The notes: generated from the sequence alone by a model not told the origin. A stretch of 64,000 nt of DNA from Guyanagaster necrorhizus (GCF_019112545.1 NW_025064891.1:770344-834343); one strand, 5' to 3'. Numbered from the stretch's first letter, positions 33,861 to 45,518 are shown. Translations and numbers: made by a program.

Positions 33861-35285
33861 GATAAAAATGATAAAATAAGTAATAATAAAGGAGATGAGT
33901 TTAAAGAGCTGACAGATTATATTCACTACATTAGCAGGAGTAATAGAGTTGAGGCATACTAGCATAGAGACTTTCTCCTCAGTTGGTTTCTTGTAACACA
34001 AATTGTGCTGCTTCATATATTCTGTTAAGGGCATAAGAGTCTGAAGGAAAATAGTTGGATAACTTGATCTAGAGTCAGTGCATTATCTCTTTTTATACAT
34101 TATCTGAGAATCCTGTACTGAACAAAGTGCTGATTTCTAAACTGAAAAGTCACTTTTTAGCCTCTAAAAACTGTGCTTTAGGGTAAAATTCTCTGTAGTA
34201 TATTTTAAGATCAGCTAGAAAAGAAATTTCATGAGTGTATTTTTCTATTATCTGTTCAAGATCTATTTACTCATATTTGTGATTAATATCTGCATCTGGA
34301 TATTGCTTTATGATAGCTTTCTTCAACTCTTCATAGATACTGTTGATATTTGAAAATTTAGCAAGACTTTTTCAGAAGTCTGCCCAGGATAGTGTGTCAG
34401 CTATTTTTTTTTTTTCATATTATCAGTAATACTGTAATAGATAAAGAGGGCTTCTAAGTCTTGTAGATAGCAAGAAAGTTTACAATCTGGATTAGCTTTT
34501 ATCAAATATAGCAGAAGCATTGCATTCTCTTCTAAATGGTATATGAGAATTTATAGTAATTAGTGGTGCTGCTGGAGGACTGCAGGTGGACTACCTTAAG
34601 TGTGGTCTGCAATATTATATTTTGCAAAATATTAGTGGGGTTTAAATATACTGTAAGTAGGATTCTTGAAAACTGTACTTCTTTCTCAAATATTATTACT
34701 GAGGCTGAAGTTTGTCTAGATGAACTTTCTATAGATGAATATTTGCTAGTATTAATGCTGAGTGCAGCAAGGTCAAGTTTTTAGTCTGGATTAAGTGTGA
34801 AGACATCAGCTAATACAGAAGTGATATCTCCAGCAGTGTTGTATATAGTGGAGAGTATGTCTGACTGAAGAGCTTCTACAAATCATAGACTGATAAGGAC
34901 TTCTTCCTCTTTAAAAATTCTAAAAGGTTCTATAATCAATATGTCTAAGTATTGATCATAGAAGTCTTCTAGAATAGGAGTTCTGAGTCTTTTTATCTTG
35001 CTGAAAGTGTAGATGAACTGAGAATGAGTTAGTTATTGATAAGAATGTTAGCAGGCTTAGTTTGCAAGTGGTCAGTATTTTTTTACTACTGTTGGCACTG
35101 TGAAGTAGTTTGCAAATTTCATAAAGTTGTTGGCTGGTAGAGTTTGTTGTATAACCAAAGTTCTTTGAGAGAGCAATAGTCAATGGTCAAACTGAGGAGA
35201 TACAGTCAAAGTTTGACTAATATCTCTCATGATGAGCTCCAAAATGATGAATCAGAAATTGTTTGTAAGACTCTCTGTAAAATGA
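33861..35285 (-). pseudogene. Degenerate gag-like relic
   Basis: Minus-strand translation in shifting frames gives a protein-like pattern: an N-terminal part (35183-34956, FGYTTNS, KKILTTCK), then blocks reading FSNINSIYEELKKAIIKQYP, a DLEQIIEKYTHEISFLADL-like segment, YYREFYPKAQFL, and SDSYALNRIYEAAQFVLQET. The spacing resembles the gag-like proteins of some agaricomycete retrotransposons, but I cannot name the family. No stretch is free of stops for long and no zinc knuckle is visible. AT-rich. Confidence 0.4.
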
Positions 35286-35299
35286 GTCTAATTATATGT

Positions 35300-38041
35300 T
35301 TAGTCATATTCATTAGGAGTTGAACAGAAAAAGTTAGACAAGTTTCTTGATGAAAACCTGATTAGCAGAAGAATTCAGATATTCAAATCCTCAATAGCAT
35401 CTCTCTTCTTCATAAAGAAAAAGGATGAGAAACTATAACCAGTCCAAGATTATCAAAAACTCAATGACCTTACTATTAAGAATCAATATCTGCTTTCATT
35501 GATTTCTGAATCCATAGACAGACTATTGGAAGCTAAGTACTTCACCAAACTAGATGTCTGATGAGGATATAATAACATCCAAATCAAAGAAAAAAATGAG
35601 TGGAAGATAGTATTTCAAACCAATTGAGTATTATTTGAGCCATTAGTGATGTTCTTTGAACTCACCAATTCTTCAGCAACTTTTCAGACTATGATGAATG
35701 ATATCTTTTGAGATCTCATCACCCAAGAAAAAGTCATTATTTATCTAGATAATATAATGATTTTTTCTAAAACCCTTAAGAAGTATCAAGCAATCATATG
35801 ACAGGTATTGCAAACTCTCTGAGAAAATAAACTATATCTAAAGCCAGAAAAATGCAAGTTTAAAACTCTGAAAACTGAATACTTAGAGCTCATCATTGCT
35901 AAAGAGAGATTATAAATGGATCCCATAAAAATGACAGAAGTGCAGAAGTGGCTCACACTAACTAAAAAAAAGAGAGTTGCAGTTCTTTCTAGGATTCACA
36001 AATTTCTATCAATGATTCATCAAAGGCTGTAGTAGAGTGGCTCTGCCACTAACCAAGCTTACTGGAAAGGCAGAATGGAGATGAGAGAAAGCCCAGAAAC
36101 AAGCATTCCAAGAAATCAAACATCAGATTTGTTCTGATTCTATACTAGCCATTTTCATTGATGATGAAAGATTTAAAGTGAAGGCAGACATGTCAGAAGG
36201 GGCTCTGGAGACCATCCTGAGCCAAGAACAGGATGAGCAATGAAAATCAATTGCATACCTGTCAAAAGTGCTTTCAGCTACTGAATGCAACTGTAAAATC
36301 TATGACAAGAAATTACTTGCTATTATAACAGCCCTAGAGGAGTGGCACCACTATTTGATGGATGCCAAATATGGCTTTGAAATCTGGATGGATCACTAAA
36401 ACCTCCAGTATTTCAAAAGTCACAGAAGCTAAATCATCAGCAGGCACAATAAATAACAGAGTTAGCAGAATACCACTTTAGCCTCTATCACAAATATGGT
36501 ATGGCCAATAGAAAGATGGACTTGCTCAGTAGGAGAGCAGACCATGACCAAGAAGAAAGCAATAACAAGGAAATGATAGTGCTTGAGCCAGAAATGTTCT
36601 ATGCAAATGCTATGCTCCTTCTAACTGCTCCAGAAATCTTAAAAAAGGTTTGAAAAGAGAAGAAATCCACTGAGAACTTGGTACAGTTGGCTCTCAATAA
36701 TAAAAGAGAAGGATAGACTCTTAAAGAGAGAGTACTCCACTTCTATAACCAGCTATACATTCCTGCCAACAAAAAGCTATAGAGAGAGATTATTGCTATG
36801 TGCCATGATCATCCAACTGCAGGACATTCAGGAGTCACAAAAACACAGGAACTAGTCACTCATAACTATTAGTGGCCTAATCTCTGAAAATCAGCAGAGG
36901 CATATGTCAAAGAATGCAAAATATACCAAAGGACTAAGACAAGTATCCAGAAATAAACTGTGTCATTACATCTCAATGAGGTCTCTCACAACAAATGGAA
37001 GGTGATCTCTATAGACATGATTAGCTCTCTTTCTAAGTCCAAAGAGTATGATGCTATTCTGGCCATAGTAGATCAGTTTTCTAAGGAGCTCATCTCTATT
37101 ATGACCAACATGAACCTGAATGCCAAAGAATAGGCACATCTTTTCTAAGACCATGTGTATACCCATCATGGCCTTCTAGACAAGGTTATTTCAGACTGAA
37201 GCCTACAGTTCATCTCTCAGTTTATAAAAAAACTATACAAATTGCTTGAAATCACAGCATACCATCCACAGATGAGTAGACAGACTGAGAGGGTCAATCA
37301 AGAAATTGAAAAATATCTATAGATATTTATCGATCATAAACAGAATGATTAAGCAGAATGACTGCTGCTGGCAGAATTTGTCTACAACACTTGAGAAAAT
37401 TTGGCCACCAACTTTAGTCTGTTCTTTGTAAATACTGGCATACACTCTAATACCAGAATAAACCCCTTATAAAGGGACAGTCAAGTACCCTGAGCAAAAG
37501 ACTTTGCTGCTGATATGAAGAAAATTTATAATAAAACAGAACAGGCACTCCTCACAGCTGCTGACTCTATAAAAAAACAATATGATAAGAAAAAGTCACT
37601 AGCCAAAGAATATCAGCCAGGAGACCAGATCATGCTGGATATGAAAAATCTGAAAACTGACAGAACAATAAAGAAGTTAGAAATAAGTATAAAGGGCCTT
37701 TTAAGATCACAAAGAAAGCAGGTGATAGAGCATATGAACTATCTATCCCAAAGACTTGGAAAATCTACCTAATCTTCAATGAAGTCTTGCTCAAACTATT
37801 TCAACTGACTGAATTCCCCAATCAGCTAAAACTATCAACACTCAAAGCAGTGGTAGTTGACAATAAAGATGAATATGAGATTGATACTATTCTAGACAAT
37901 AAGATCCAATGCTGAAAACAGTAGTTCTTGATTCATTTCAAAGAATATAGCAATAAGGAGAACCATTGGTATGCTGAAAAAGACCTTCCTCAAGCTTATT
38001 GCCAAGTACTGAGCAAGCTAAAGCTCATTGGCAGCCATTAA
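35300..38041 (+). pseudogene. Element E: chromovirus pol, 5' truncated
   Basis: It starts abruptly in RT (EQKKLDKFLDENL) with no gag or protease. RT (35320-36050) has a degraded catalytic motif, YLDNIMI in place of YLDDI. RNase H (36160-36540), integrase (36790-37330, with CHDHPTAGHSG, SIDMISSL, and TAYHPQMSRQTE), a GPF-like module (37515-37770) and a weak chromodomain (37860-38041, DEYEIDTIL) follow. It stops at 38039-38041. Many stops and frameshifts. The pol is more divergent from A-D than they are from one another. Confidence 0.75.
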
Positions 38042-38316
38042 TTTTGCTCTATTAGGACAACCAATGTTTGATAAGTTAGACTATGTTTAAACACAGAAAT
38101 TATCTTTTAAGAAAGACTGACATCTATTTGAAGGCAAAAAGCTGTATATATGGTAGAAGGATGATAAACCACTATCCAGAATCTTCAAAAACCAAGTCCA
38201 TTTTCTGGATCAAACCAATAATATCTCCACTGAAATTAATAGAAAAGATGAGGCATGAACTCTCTTTTCTGGCCTGCTTTAAGCAATCAAAGACAATTAT
38301 CTTGAAGAGCAGGTAA
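38042..38316 (+). other. Element E 3' untranslated region
   Basis: AT-rich sequence between the pol stop and the LTR, ending in GAAGAGCAGGTAA, a plausible polypurine tract. The 77-codon frame at 38083-38316 has no recognisable features. Confidence 0.4.
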
Positions 38317-38867
38317 TGTCATGATTTTACCTCTAAATTATAATCTGCTAATGTTTATCAATTCTAACCCAAGCCTGACTTCACAAGGATGACAATGCCA
38401 TAACAATATCATGACAACACTACAACTATGCCCTACTCATCAACATACAATAGACAGCTGAGAACAATATGACAATAGTCACTGTTTTATGCTCTTATCA
38501 TAATAGAAACTGCAGCATATGAAAAACTCACTATAGCAATAGTGCAGCAGAGTGACAATGATGAACAAAAGCAAAAGCACAGTCATTGTCATCTCAGACA
38601 GGATAACAATGAGTAGAAAACATGAAAACCAGACAATAGTCACCTGTAGAGCATAGGGCTCTTCAGACAGTATTTAAGACAATAGTATACTCTGATGTAC
38701 CTCAGTCTTGAGCTAAGGTTTAACATCTCTATTAAACTCTCTGACTACTTGGTGCAAATACTCTTGCCTATAATAGCAGACTATTTTTATCAGCTCTGAC
38801 TCTTCATCTCTCTATATGAAATCCTCATTGCTTATCTTATCATTCTCATCATACTTTTATATTAACA
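38317..38867 (+). repeat. Element E 3' LTR
   Basis: About 551 bp, TGTCATGATTTTACC...ATTAACA. It contains TATTTAAG near 38671 and, about 30 bp later, CAGTCTTGAGCTAAGG, the counterpart of the self-priming block in A-D. No 5' LTR partner remains in the window. Confidence 0.65.
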
Positions 38868-39319
38868 ATAATTTCAGAACCAGAACTCAGAATTGGACTC
38901 TAGTAGTAGTAGTGTCAAGCATTTGTAAGTGTTTGGTAGAAGCATAACATGCTAGCTACAAATCATTGGGTCCCATTTCCTATTGCTCCTAGATGGAGAT
39001 GCTGTCTTTGCTCAATACTCCACAACCTGCTATGGTATTATACTCCTAGCTGTCTTAGAGTAATACTCATCTTAGTGACATATAGAATTGGTTCTATTTG
39101 AGATACTATTTCTAAATCTAATTTAGACTTAGTATTTTCTAAGGTATTTTTTAAGATGTAATGCAGAACTTTTCTAAGTTCAAACTCAACTTGGAATTTA
39201 TATTCTTATGCTATATTATTTTATAAAATCCCTTTTGGACTTAGTATTGGTGACTAGCATGACTATCAGCTCAGAGCCACAGCCATAGTCCTCTACTGGC
39301 TAATAGTCCTCAGTTATTA
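38868..39319. other. AT-rich stretch, no gene seen
   Basis: There is no open frame of note. A 'gtgtttggtagaagcataaca' piece near 38926 resembles the LTR end at 33774 in direct orientation, so at least part is retroelement debris. Otherwise nothing recognisable. Confidence 0.4.
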
Positions 39320-39532
39320 GCATGTCTTAGTATATTATATAGAATTCACAAATTATAAGGCTGAATATGTACTCAGCATATCAACACAGCCATTGTATCA
39401 TCATTGCATTATCATCTGTGGCTCTGCATGATTATTGTGAGATTATCCCATAGCCAAGGTCATGCTATGGTCAGAATTGATCAGACTTTTATAAGTATCA
39501 GCAGGTCATAATTAGAGTAAAAATCATGACAC
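39320..39532 (-). repeat. LTR fragment, element E-like
   Basis: On the minus strand it starts TGTCATGATTTTTACTCTAA at 39532 and resembles the first 200 bp of the element E LTR, then fades. It lies directly against the end of the family F gag, which it probably truncated. Confidence 0.5.
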
Positions 39533-41060
39533 AGAGTTTAAGGAAAAAGTGTTGGACACTTTGGATTTGAGATTGGAAAATGAGTTGGAGGTTTTATTGT
39601 CTTGGTTTTCATAAGCAATTTCAGTCTTTCAGATCCAGTATTGAGCATCAAGCTCTTGGGCAAGAAAGTGCATATCACAGAGATTGTTAGGCTTTCTGTG
39701 GTGAGCCATATCATTCTTGATGCAAGTACAGAGGCCACAGTAGAAGATATAGCAGAGGGAGTTGTCTTTATATCTGATCTGTGAGGTATATTGATTGAAT
39801 TGAACCATATACTTTATGATTTAGTCTTTATCATATATCTAGAGATGCTCCAATGCATTTTCAGCATTCCTAATAGCATTGAAGAGACAAAAGTTGCTAT
39901 AGAGCTCATCAGGAAGACTGCATAGAGGAATTGTCAGGCCAGCAGATTTCATGAGTTGGATTTGAGGATATCTAGTTCAAATCAGTTGAGTATAGTTTTG
40001 AACAGAGAGAAGATAGTATAGTTGACTTTGTTGGCATCTGTCATAAATGCAGTAGATCTGTCATTGAAATTCAACTGAAGAGAGATAATAAAAGCCTTCA
40101 GTTTGTGAAAATCAGAGCCATCAAAGATCTCTGGCTCCTTGACCTTGATATAGATAGCAGCAGGCTTGAGATTGTTGAGAGAAGTGGAAACTCCTCATAG
40201 TAGATTTATGAATTCCTATAACATGTTCTGTTGATTTGGATTATTGTTATTCTGGAGACCACCAGAATCATCTGATTCTTCTGATTCTTCTGGTCCACTG
40301 AGGCCTTTCAGAGGAGAGTTTGGTGGATTGCTGTCTGATCTACAACAGATGAGAGTGTGAGTAGAGGTGTTATCACCTTTATCTTCAGAGTCTAGACTAT
40401 CTGAATTTTCATACATGTTGTCTAGAAACAAAAAGTCTGTAAAGAAGTCATTTTAAGCACTGTACATTGAATTAGCCCATCAGGCTCTATTGTGTAGAAT
40501 GCTAGTAACATCAAAAGAGTTAAGGAAGTTGTTATAGTTAGGTTGTCAAGCAGTGAAACTAAAATGGGTGTGAGTTTTCTTATAAGAGGATTGTCCTCCA
40601 TTAGAAGCTGATCTGAAGAGGTCTGACTGTTTCTTTGAGGCAGACACTGGAATATCTTTTATGAAAAACATGTTAGAGCAAATGGACTGAATTTGTTTAA
40701 AATCTGCTTCTGTGGGTTGAGTGAATGTAGTGGATATGATATAGAGAAATTTTGACTCAAAAGATTGAGTTTGAATATACTGTTAAGACTTGTATCAAAT
40801 AGATGAAGTTGAATGCATGTGCAGAGACTAGCAGAGTGCATGAGCATCAATGAAGCTATTGGCAATGTTGCTCTTGAGTCAAAGCCCAAAGAATTAGAAT
40901 GACAGAATGAAATCTGTCAGAGAGATGGGAAGAGAGATATCTTTCAGAGTGGAATTCATCAGATGAGAAAAAACTTGGGAGTGAGTATAAAGAGTATTAG
41001 CTATTCAAGTTGATATTTGAACTGAGTATCTATAATAATTATACAGGATTTATATACTAG
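39533..41060 (-). pseudogene. Family F gag (Ty3/gypsy, second type)
   Basis: A minus-strand gag relic. Blocks from the 5' side: a GFDSRATLPIAS segment (40889), an acidic Ser/Pro-rich linker (SEDKGDNTST, GPEESEESDDSG, 40431-40216), then a typical gag domain, KVKEPEIFDGSDFHKLKAFI (about 40150-40090), NFNDRSTAFMTDANKV, and a later DMAHHRKPN...DAQYWI block. This FDGSD-type gag is common in basidiomycete gypsy elements and unlike the gag of A-D. It ends before any zinc knuckle at an LTR fragment (39532). Stops throughout. Confidence 0.65.
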
Positions 41061-41079
41061 TAGCTAATACTGAGTTGGA

Positions 41080-41271
41080 GTCTATTGTGAGTTCCAATGG
41101 ATTCTGATACTGACTAATCACTATCAGTGACTTTGGGTTGGAAATTAAAATATGAAATATGAATATGAAATATTGGAGTAATTCAAATGAAGAGAATTGG
41201 TAGTTTATCAGGTTCTGGCAGATTCCTATGACTGACAGAATGTTGTGTAGTGCAGGGTCCAGTGGTATGCA
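41080..41271 (-). repeat. Family F LTR (minus copy 1)
   Basis: It begins TGTTATATGCATACCACTGG on the minus strand at 41271. The inner boundary is uncertain; the shared 'aactcagtattagctactagtatataa' block near 41050-41080 is part of the LTR or leader. It precedes the family F gag at 41060-39533. Confidence 0.5.
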
Positions 41272-41365
41272 TATAACAGAGACCAGTGGAGTGTGTGCAT
41301 ATTAATGAAGCTATTAGCAATATCACTCTTGAGTTGAAGCCCAAAGAATTTAGAATGACAGTCTA

Positions 41366-41867
41366 TGTTATGCATATGCCACTGGCCTCTATTTCATCTT
41401 GACCAACTTAGAATTCAATCACCAAGTTTCACTGGCCTCTAGCTATTTCTCACTCCTACTAATTTTATTTTATCTTTATCATTTTACATTCATATTTCAC
41501 ATTGTAGTATCTAGACTCTGAATATGGTAGCAAATAGTTGACACTGGAGTCCAACAGATGCTGACTTAGAATTGACTACCATTAGTATATAAACTACATA
41601 CAATTATTGTAAATACTCAGTTCAAATATCAACTTGAATAGTCATCTACTTTTTGCACTCACTTCAGTCCTCTCTTTCTTGTCTGATGGATTCCACTTCA
41701 AAGGACAACTCTTTCCTTGCCTTTCCACTGAACTCCATTCTATCAATCCAATCCTTAGACTTCAACTCAAGAGTAACATTGCCAATAGCTTTATTGATGC
41801 CCATGCACTCTGCTAGCCTCTGCATGTGCATCCAAATTCAATCAATTAGCACATTTCTAACAGTTTA
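41366..41867 (+). repeat. Family F LTR, leader and gag start, plus copy
   Basis: It begins TGTTATGCATATGCCACTGG at 41366, runs through the same 'ctagatactacaatgtg'-type and 'tatataaactacatac' blocks as the minus copies, and enters gag near 41686 (DSTSKDNSFLAFPLNS ... VTLPIALLMPMHSASLCMC). It is cut at about 41867 and meets a minus copy, so 41366-41867 and 41868-42226 form an imperfect inverted repeat. Confidence 0.55.
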
Positions 41868-42226
41868 TTGGAGAGAGGAGATGAAAGAGTTATCCTTTAG
41901 AGTAGAATCCATCAGATGAGAGAATAGAAGTGAGCATAAGAAGTATTAGGCTAATCCAAGTTGATATTTGAATCTATGATGATTGTACAAGGCTTATATA
42001 CTGGTAGCTAATTTGGAGTCAGGAGCTAATAGGCTCTGATGCTAAATAATTCTACTGTATTAGAGACAGTGATGTAAAATATGAATATGAAATATTAGAA
42101 GATAATTCAAATGAAAGAATACAAAATGGAGAAGAGCAGAGTCTGATGGATGCTGGTGGTGATGATAGAATGGTTGAAATGCATGTGAAGCAGAGACCAT
42201 CAGCATGCATATAACAATCTTGCACA
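41868..42226 (-). repeat. Family F LTR, leader and gag start, minus copy 2
   Basis: On the minus strand it begins TGTTATATGCATGCTGATGG at 42226, followed by the same LTR/leader blocks and the first gag codons (DSTLKDNSF) before truncation at 41868. It is the rightmost recognisable retroelement sequence in the window. Confidence 0.55.
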
Positions 42227-43327
42227 ATGGTCAGATGCAATTTCCTGCCAATTCAAACTCTGCTCTGATTCTTTCATTTTGGGAACTTAGGCCAAAATTC
42301 TGAGGGACCATCATGACAGAGATAAACTGCCAAATAGAGCACACTTATGCTTAATTTCAGCTGAGACTAAGCTATTAAAATGTATTTTATTTGTAGTTAG
42401 AGAAAATTTCAATTTTTTTTGCTGTTTTCTATGAGATTCTCTCAACATCTTGCATTGGCACATGCTGAATCCCACTTTTTCTCCATTAACTCCAAATAAA
42501 ATATCTCAAAAGGACAATCCTGCTTAATTCTGGGACTAAGAGTGGTCTGTGCCGACCTACTATCTTGAGGCAGTGAAAGCCCAAAATGGTCTTGATAAAT
42601 GAAGGTAAATACACCTGTCACATCACATCTCCAAAGCTCATTTCAATGTGTTTAAGTGTCTTCTTTTTATCTATGAATCAGCTTAATGCTGGACTCCAAT
42701 TTATTGGCTCCAAAGATGATCGTATTCGAAGGGAATCAGGGAATCATGGAAACTAGCAGTGTTGAAGGGATTCGAGATGAAAGTGACTCAACCGAGCTGG
42801 TGGTTTCCGAACCGAGGCTGCACCTGGCTTGTATTGACCTTGATTACGGAATGTTCCGGAAACATATTTATGTAAATGGAATTGCATCAACAGAGTTTAC
42901 AACCACTTTAAAAGACGATGATGTTTTAGCGCAAGCAAGCGGTGACAAGACAATACTACAAAGTACTCTTATATATAAGAATGAGAGTCCGGAGCCAATA
43001 TATACAGTTAGGACATATCGAATACTGGTGGATTGTGTGGGACATTTTGAGCAGACAAGGTCGCAAAAATCGATGTTCCGGAAGGACGTCGAAGAGGAGT
43101 GCCGATAAGTTTTTATTGGGTGTATGGGTGTTGACGCATCAGAGATACCGGATGAGAGTCGCCAAGAGTTAAAAGGAATAAAAAAATGTATAAAATAACG
43201 AAAATGGAGGGAAGTGACGAAAAGGGAGATGCAAGCAGAGATCGACATAGTAGGTGGCGAAGGGAAAATGAAGGGAAGAGAAGGGTTAGAAGGCGGAGAA
43301 GGGATGGCTGTCGAGATCGTCTGGCGT
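42227..43327. other. Boundary and intergenic stretch
   Basis: 42227-42680 is AT-rich, has no visible CpG-rich stretch and shows no gene; it contains 'caatttttttt' and short degraded sequence. From about 42690 CpG becomes normal. A 140-codon plus-strand frame (42686-43108) starts at the boundary and shows no recognisable domain. The rest is the 3' flank of the minus-strand gene ending at 43328. I do not call a gene here. Confidence 0.4.
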
Positions 43328-44000
43328 TCAATCACTGTCGACCATGGAAATCGCGCCGCATTGTTCGCAGAAACTCCACATCGTACGTTGTCCATGGACT
43401 CCGGAAGCGCAGGCGACACGTAATTTCGGAATTTGCGAGCAATGGGAACTAAGAACACGAAATCGTGCAAGGCAAGGAAGACAACATGAGCGCAGTTCGA
43501 CTGACAATGACCGCGCAAAGACGAGTTAGAACATGCACCTACCCGTGGTGTACGAAGTTGCTGCGAGGCTGCAAGAGACCGACGTTTGGTTGAGCCGAGT
43601 AGTCCGAGCAAGGGTGAGAATTTTGGTCGACGGATTCAACGCTGTTGAAGAAAGGGAGGGGGTAGAGTTCAAAGGTTGGGTAGGCGGCTAAAATACTGAT
43701 GATTGACTTGAAAAAATTAAGAGAGAGTTAGGTTACATACGGGAGTATGTCGAAGGAGAATCGAAAGTGTCGGAGGATGCTGAGCTGGCATTAGAAGAGG
43801 CGCGCATATGATGAGAGGAATAAAGAGGCTCGGCGTCAGACATTGCAACGTCGTTGTCAGGTTCGCAGTGGGGGAAAGGAACACATTTTAACTGCTTTGC
43901 CTCCTGAAAGTGCAGAGTTGGCAAAGTGACTAGTATAGATCCAGACGCGTACCTTGTATGTCGCGTCGCCGGTATCATCGAATTTCCTTTTCATGGCCAT
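43328..44000 (-). CDS. Conserved small fungal protein, function unknown
   Basis: Four exons (minus): 44000-43953, 43903-43741, 43687-43543, 43448-43328, all with GT-AG introns and consistent phase, giving 158 residues. The start MAMKRKFDD is followed by VPFP, DVAMSDAEP and a Ser-rich stretch, then PAYPTFELYP, LLQPRSNFVHH and the C-terminal WSFCEQCGAISMVDSD. The KRKFD start, the LLQPR..FVHH block and the CEQCG ending match, from memory, a conserved agaricomycete protein of unknown function. The paired cysteines near the end could bind a metal but there are only two. The start follows the boundary with the retroelement block by about 1.3 kb and is head-to-head with the APQ12-like gene (279 bp between starts). 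No membrane segment or signal peptide. Confidence 0.7.
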
Positions 44001-44279
44001 GACGAATAGTGAGAATGACAGAGAAGACTTGTGGTCGGTACAGCAAAGAGGGGAGAGCGGAGGAAGGAGATGATGGAAACGAGAGAAGATGCCCTGGATG
44101 GGATTCGTATCGGACTTGGTCCTTTTTATGGTTGTTGATTATTGACGGCTATTTGTTTCGTGTACCTAACGAGAACCCCATTTTTCGGTCCAAATATAGC
44201 TGCTCCGTGCCGGACATCCGGGTCAGTCGTGGCTTGCTCGTGCTTCTCTCCTTTACACCTGCAGTAAACGGGCACCGCA

Positions 44280-44957
44280 ATGGACCTTGTTACCGATTTC
44301 CTGGAGCCTATTCTCTCCTTTTTAAAGGAACAGTTGCCGCCACCAGTATACTCTTTTATCATATCGACGCTTTCGCAGTGTCTGGCGTTTTGCGCCGCAT
44401 TCTACGCTTTGGTCAGCGGCCTTTTCTCAACGAGCCCTCTCCAATGGGACGCGCAAACAGTACTACCGCCTCTTATTGCTGTATTCTCGGCCTATTTCGC
44501 CCTCATGAGTCTGTATCGGACTACAAGCTGGATGTTGCGCACCAGCTTCTGGTTTATCAAGTGGGGTACCATTTTGGCTGCCCTGATTGGTGCCTCAGGA
44601 TGGGTGTTTGGCAGCCAACAACTACACACCAACAGAAGCGGAGGATTGATGTCATGGTCTAGCCTTGGAAAGGTGGCAATGGATATGTTGAACAGTCATA
44701 ATGCGGGTCAGGGACGCATACCAAAGCCCAAACCGAGGACTCCTCCACAGAGACCTCGTGTGTGGGAGTCATTTGAGCGTCACCGAGCATGGCAAGAGGG
44801 AAAGAGTGAGCCGGAAAGCCGTGGTGACTTTAATGCGAAGGAGGTAATTGGGACAATCACGCGGTGGTGGGATTTAGCCAAGGACGCAATGGCAGATGGA
44901 AGGAGACAAGAAGATGATGGAAATGACAGCAGGGCAAAGACAACGGTCTCAAGATAG
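44280..44957 (+). CDS. APQ12: APQ12-like nuclear pore/envelope assembly membrane protein
   Basis: A single exon of 225 residues. Two or three hydrophobic segments are visible: about residues 22-48 (VYSFIISTLSQCLAFCAAFY), 61-80 (VLPPLIAVFSAYFALMSLY) and 88-110 (SFWFIKWGTILAALIGASG). Between them is the YRTTSWMLRTS block, which I recognise from fungal proteins annotated as nuclear pore assembly and biogenesis (Apq12 family). In yeast Apq12 acts with Brr6 and Brl1 in the nuclear envelope/ER in pore biogenesis and lipid homeostasis. The C-terminal half is hydrophilic and basic with Pro-rich KPKPRTPPQRP and a WESFERHR helix. The assignment to Apq12 is by motif memory; the membrane topology is directly visible. 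The start at 44280 has an in-frame start and a normal context. Confidence 0.75.
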   Translation: MDLVTDFLEPILSFLKEQLPPPVYSFIISTLSQCLAFCAAFYALVSGLFSTSPLQWDAQTVLPPLIAVFSAYFALMSLYRTTSWMLRTSFWFIKWGTILAALIGASGWVFGSQQLHTNRSGGLMSWSSLGKVAMDMLNSHNAGQGRIPKPKPRTPPQRPRVWESFERHRAWQEGKSEPESRGDFNAKEVIGTITRWWDLAKDAMADGRRQEDDGNDSRAKTTVSR

Positions 44958-45006
44958 TTGATCTATATATTCGAACATGACTGTGTATATATTATATCGG
45001 AAGCGC

Positions 45007-45518
45007 TTATGAAAACCACTTGTTGCTACAGTAGATTGTCAGGCATCGACCAATGGAGACAGAGCAGGACGACGCACTTGGCAATTCTTCCCAACTGTGA
45101 TAGGCCACTCAATCCGACAAAAAAGTTAACCTAGGAAGGGTGGTGACGCTTTGGTGCAACCAGACGCAAGATTCACATACTCCAGCAAGACTGTAATTGA
45201 CGGGTGTTATCACAAAGGCATAGCGTACCCAGATGAAGCCCGTTGCAGTCAGCGCTGGAAAAAGGGTGAGATAGTGCCCCAGCACAGGGATGGGCACGAC
45301 ACACCGAGGTTTTGAGATACGCTCAATTTCTCTACCGGTCGCGACAGATCCTTGAGACCTGCAGCAACAAGACCCCACTTCATCATCGGAGCCCAGAAGA
45401 AAACCGTCTTGGGACCTGCAAACAGTCATCGGTAAAGCTATCAGTCGAAACGCAAACGCACCGCACCCGCTGGATGGTTCATGAATGCTTGAAACTTGGA
45501 TACTGCTGGGGCCGACAT
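45007..45518 (-). CDS. MPC2: Mitochondrial pyruvate carrier subunit, MPC2 type
   Basis: Five exons (minus): 45518-45467, 45415-45305, 45254-45181, 45130-45078, 45025-45007, about 102 residues. The protein reads MSAPAVSKFQAFMNHPAG, PKTVFFWAPMMKWGLVAAGL, DLSRPVEKLSVSQNLALT, ATGFIWVRYAFVITPVNYSL, VNFFVGLSGLSQLGRIA. The FFWAP..KWGLVAAGL and WVRYAFVITPVNYSL blocks are hallmarks of the MPC family. The HPAGPKTVFFWAP start fits the MPC2 type, the partner of MPC1 in the inner-membrane heterodimer that imports pyruvate. The family's usual length is about 100-130. The last small exon is uncertain: without that splice the frame stops near 45026 instead. It is divergent from the CBM5/12 gene, with 399 bp between starts. 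Confidence 0.88.

Noticed and set aside
1..42300. Possible CRISPR array, phage or bacterial defence system
   Set aside because: No spaced short repeats or bacterial gene layout. The repeats are LTRs and the genes are eukaryotic with introns.
42686..43108. 140-codon plus-strand frame at the repeat boundary
   Set aside because: No recognisable domain, it starts in boundary sequence, and it overlaps the 3' flank of a convergent gene. Left as unsupported.
42868..43611. 247-codon minus-strand frame spanning the 158-aa gene
   Set aside because: It reads through introns of the four-exon gene in the wrong frame; the spliced model gives conserved LLQPR and WSFCEQCG blocks that this frame lacks.
44009..44662. 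217-codon plus-strand frame overlapping the APQ12-like gene
   Set aside because: It is an out-of-frame shadow; the 225-codon frame from 44280 has the membrane segments and family motifs.
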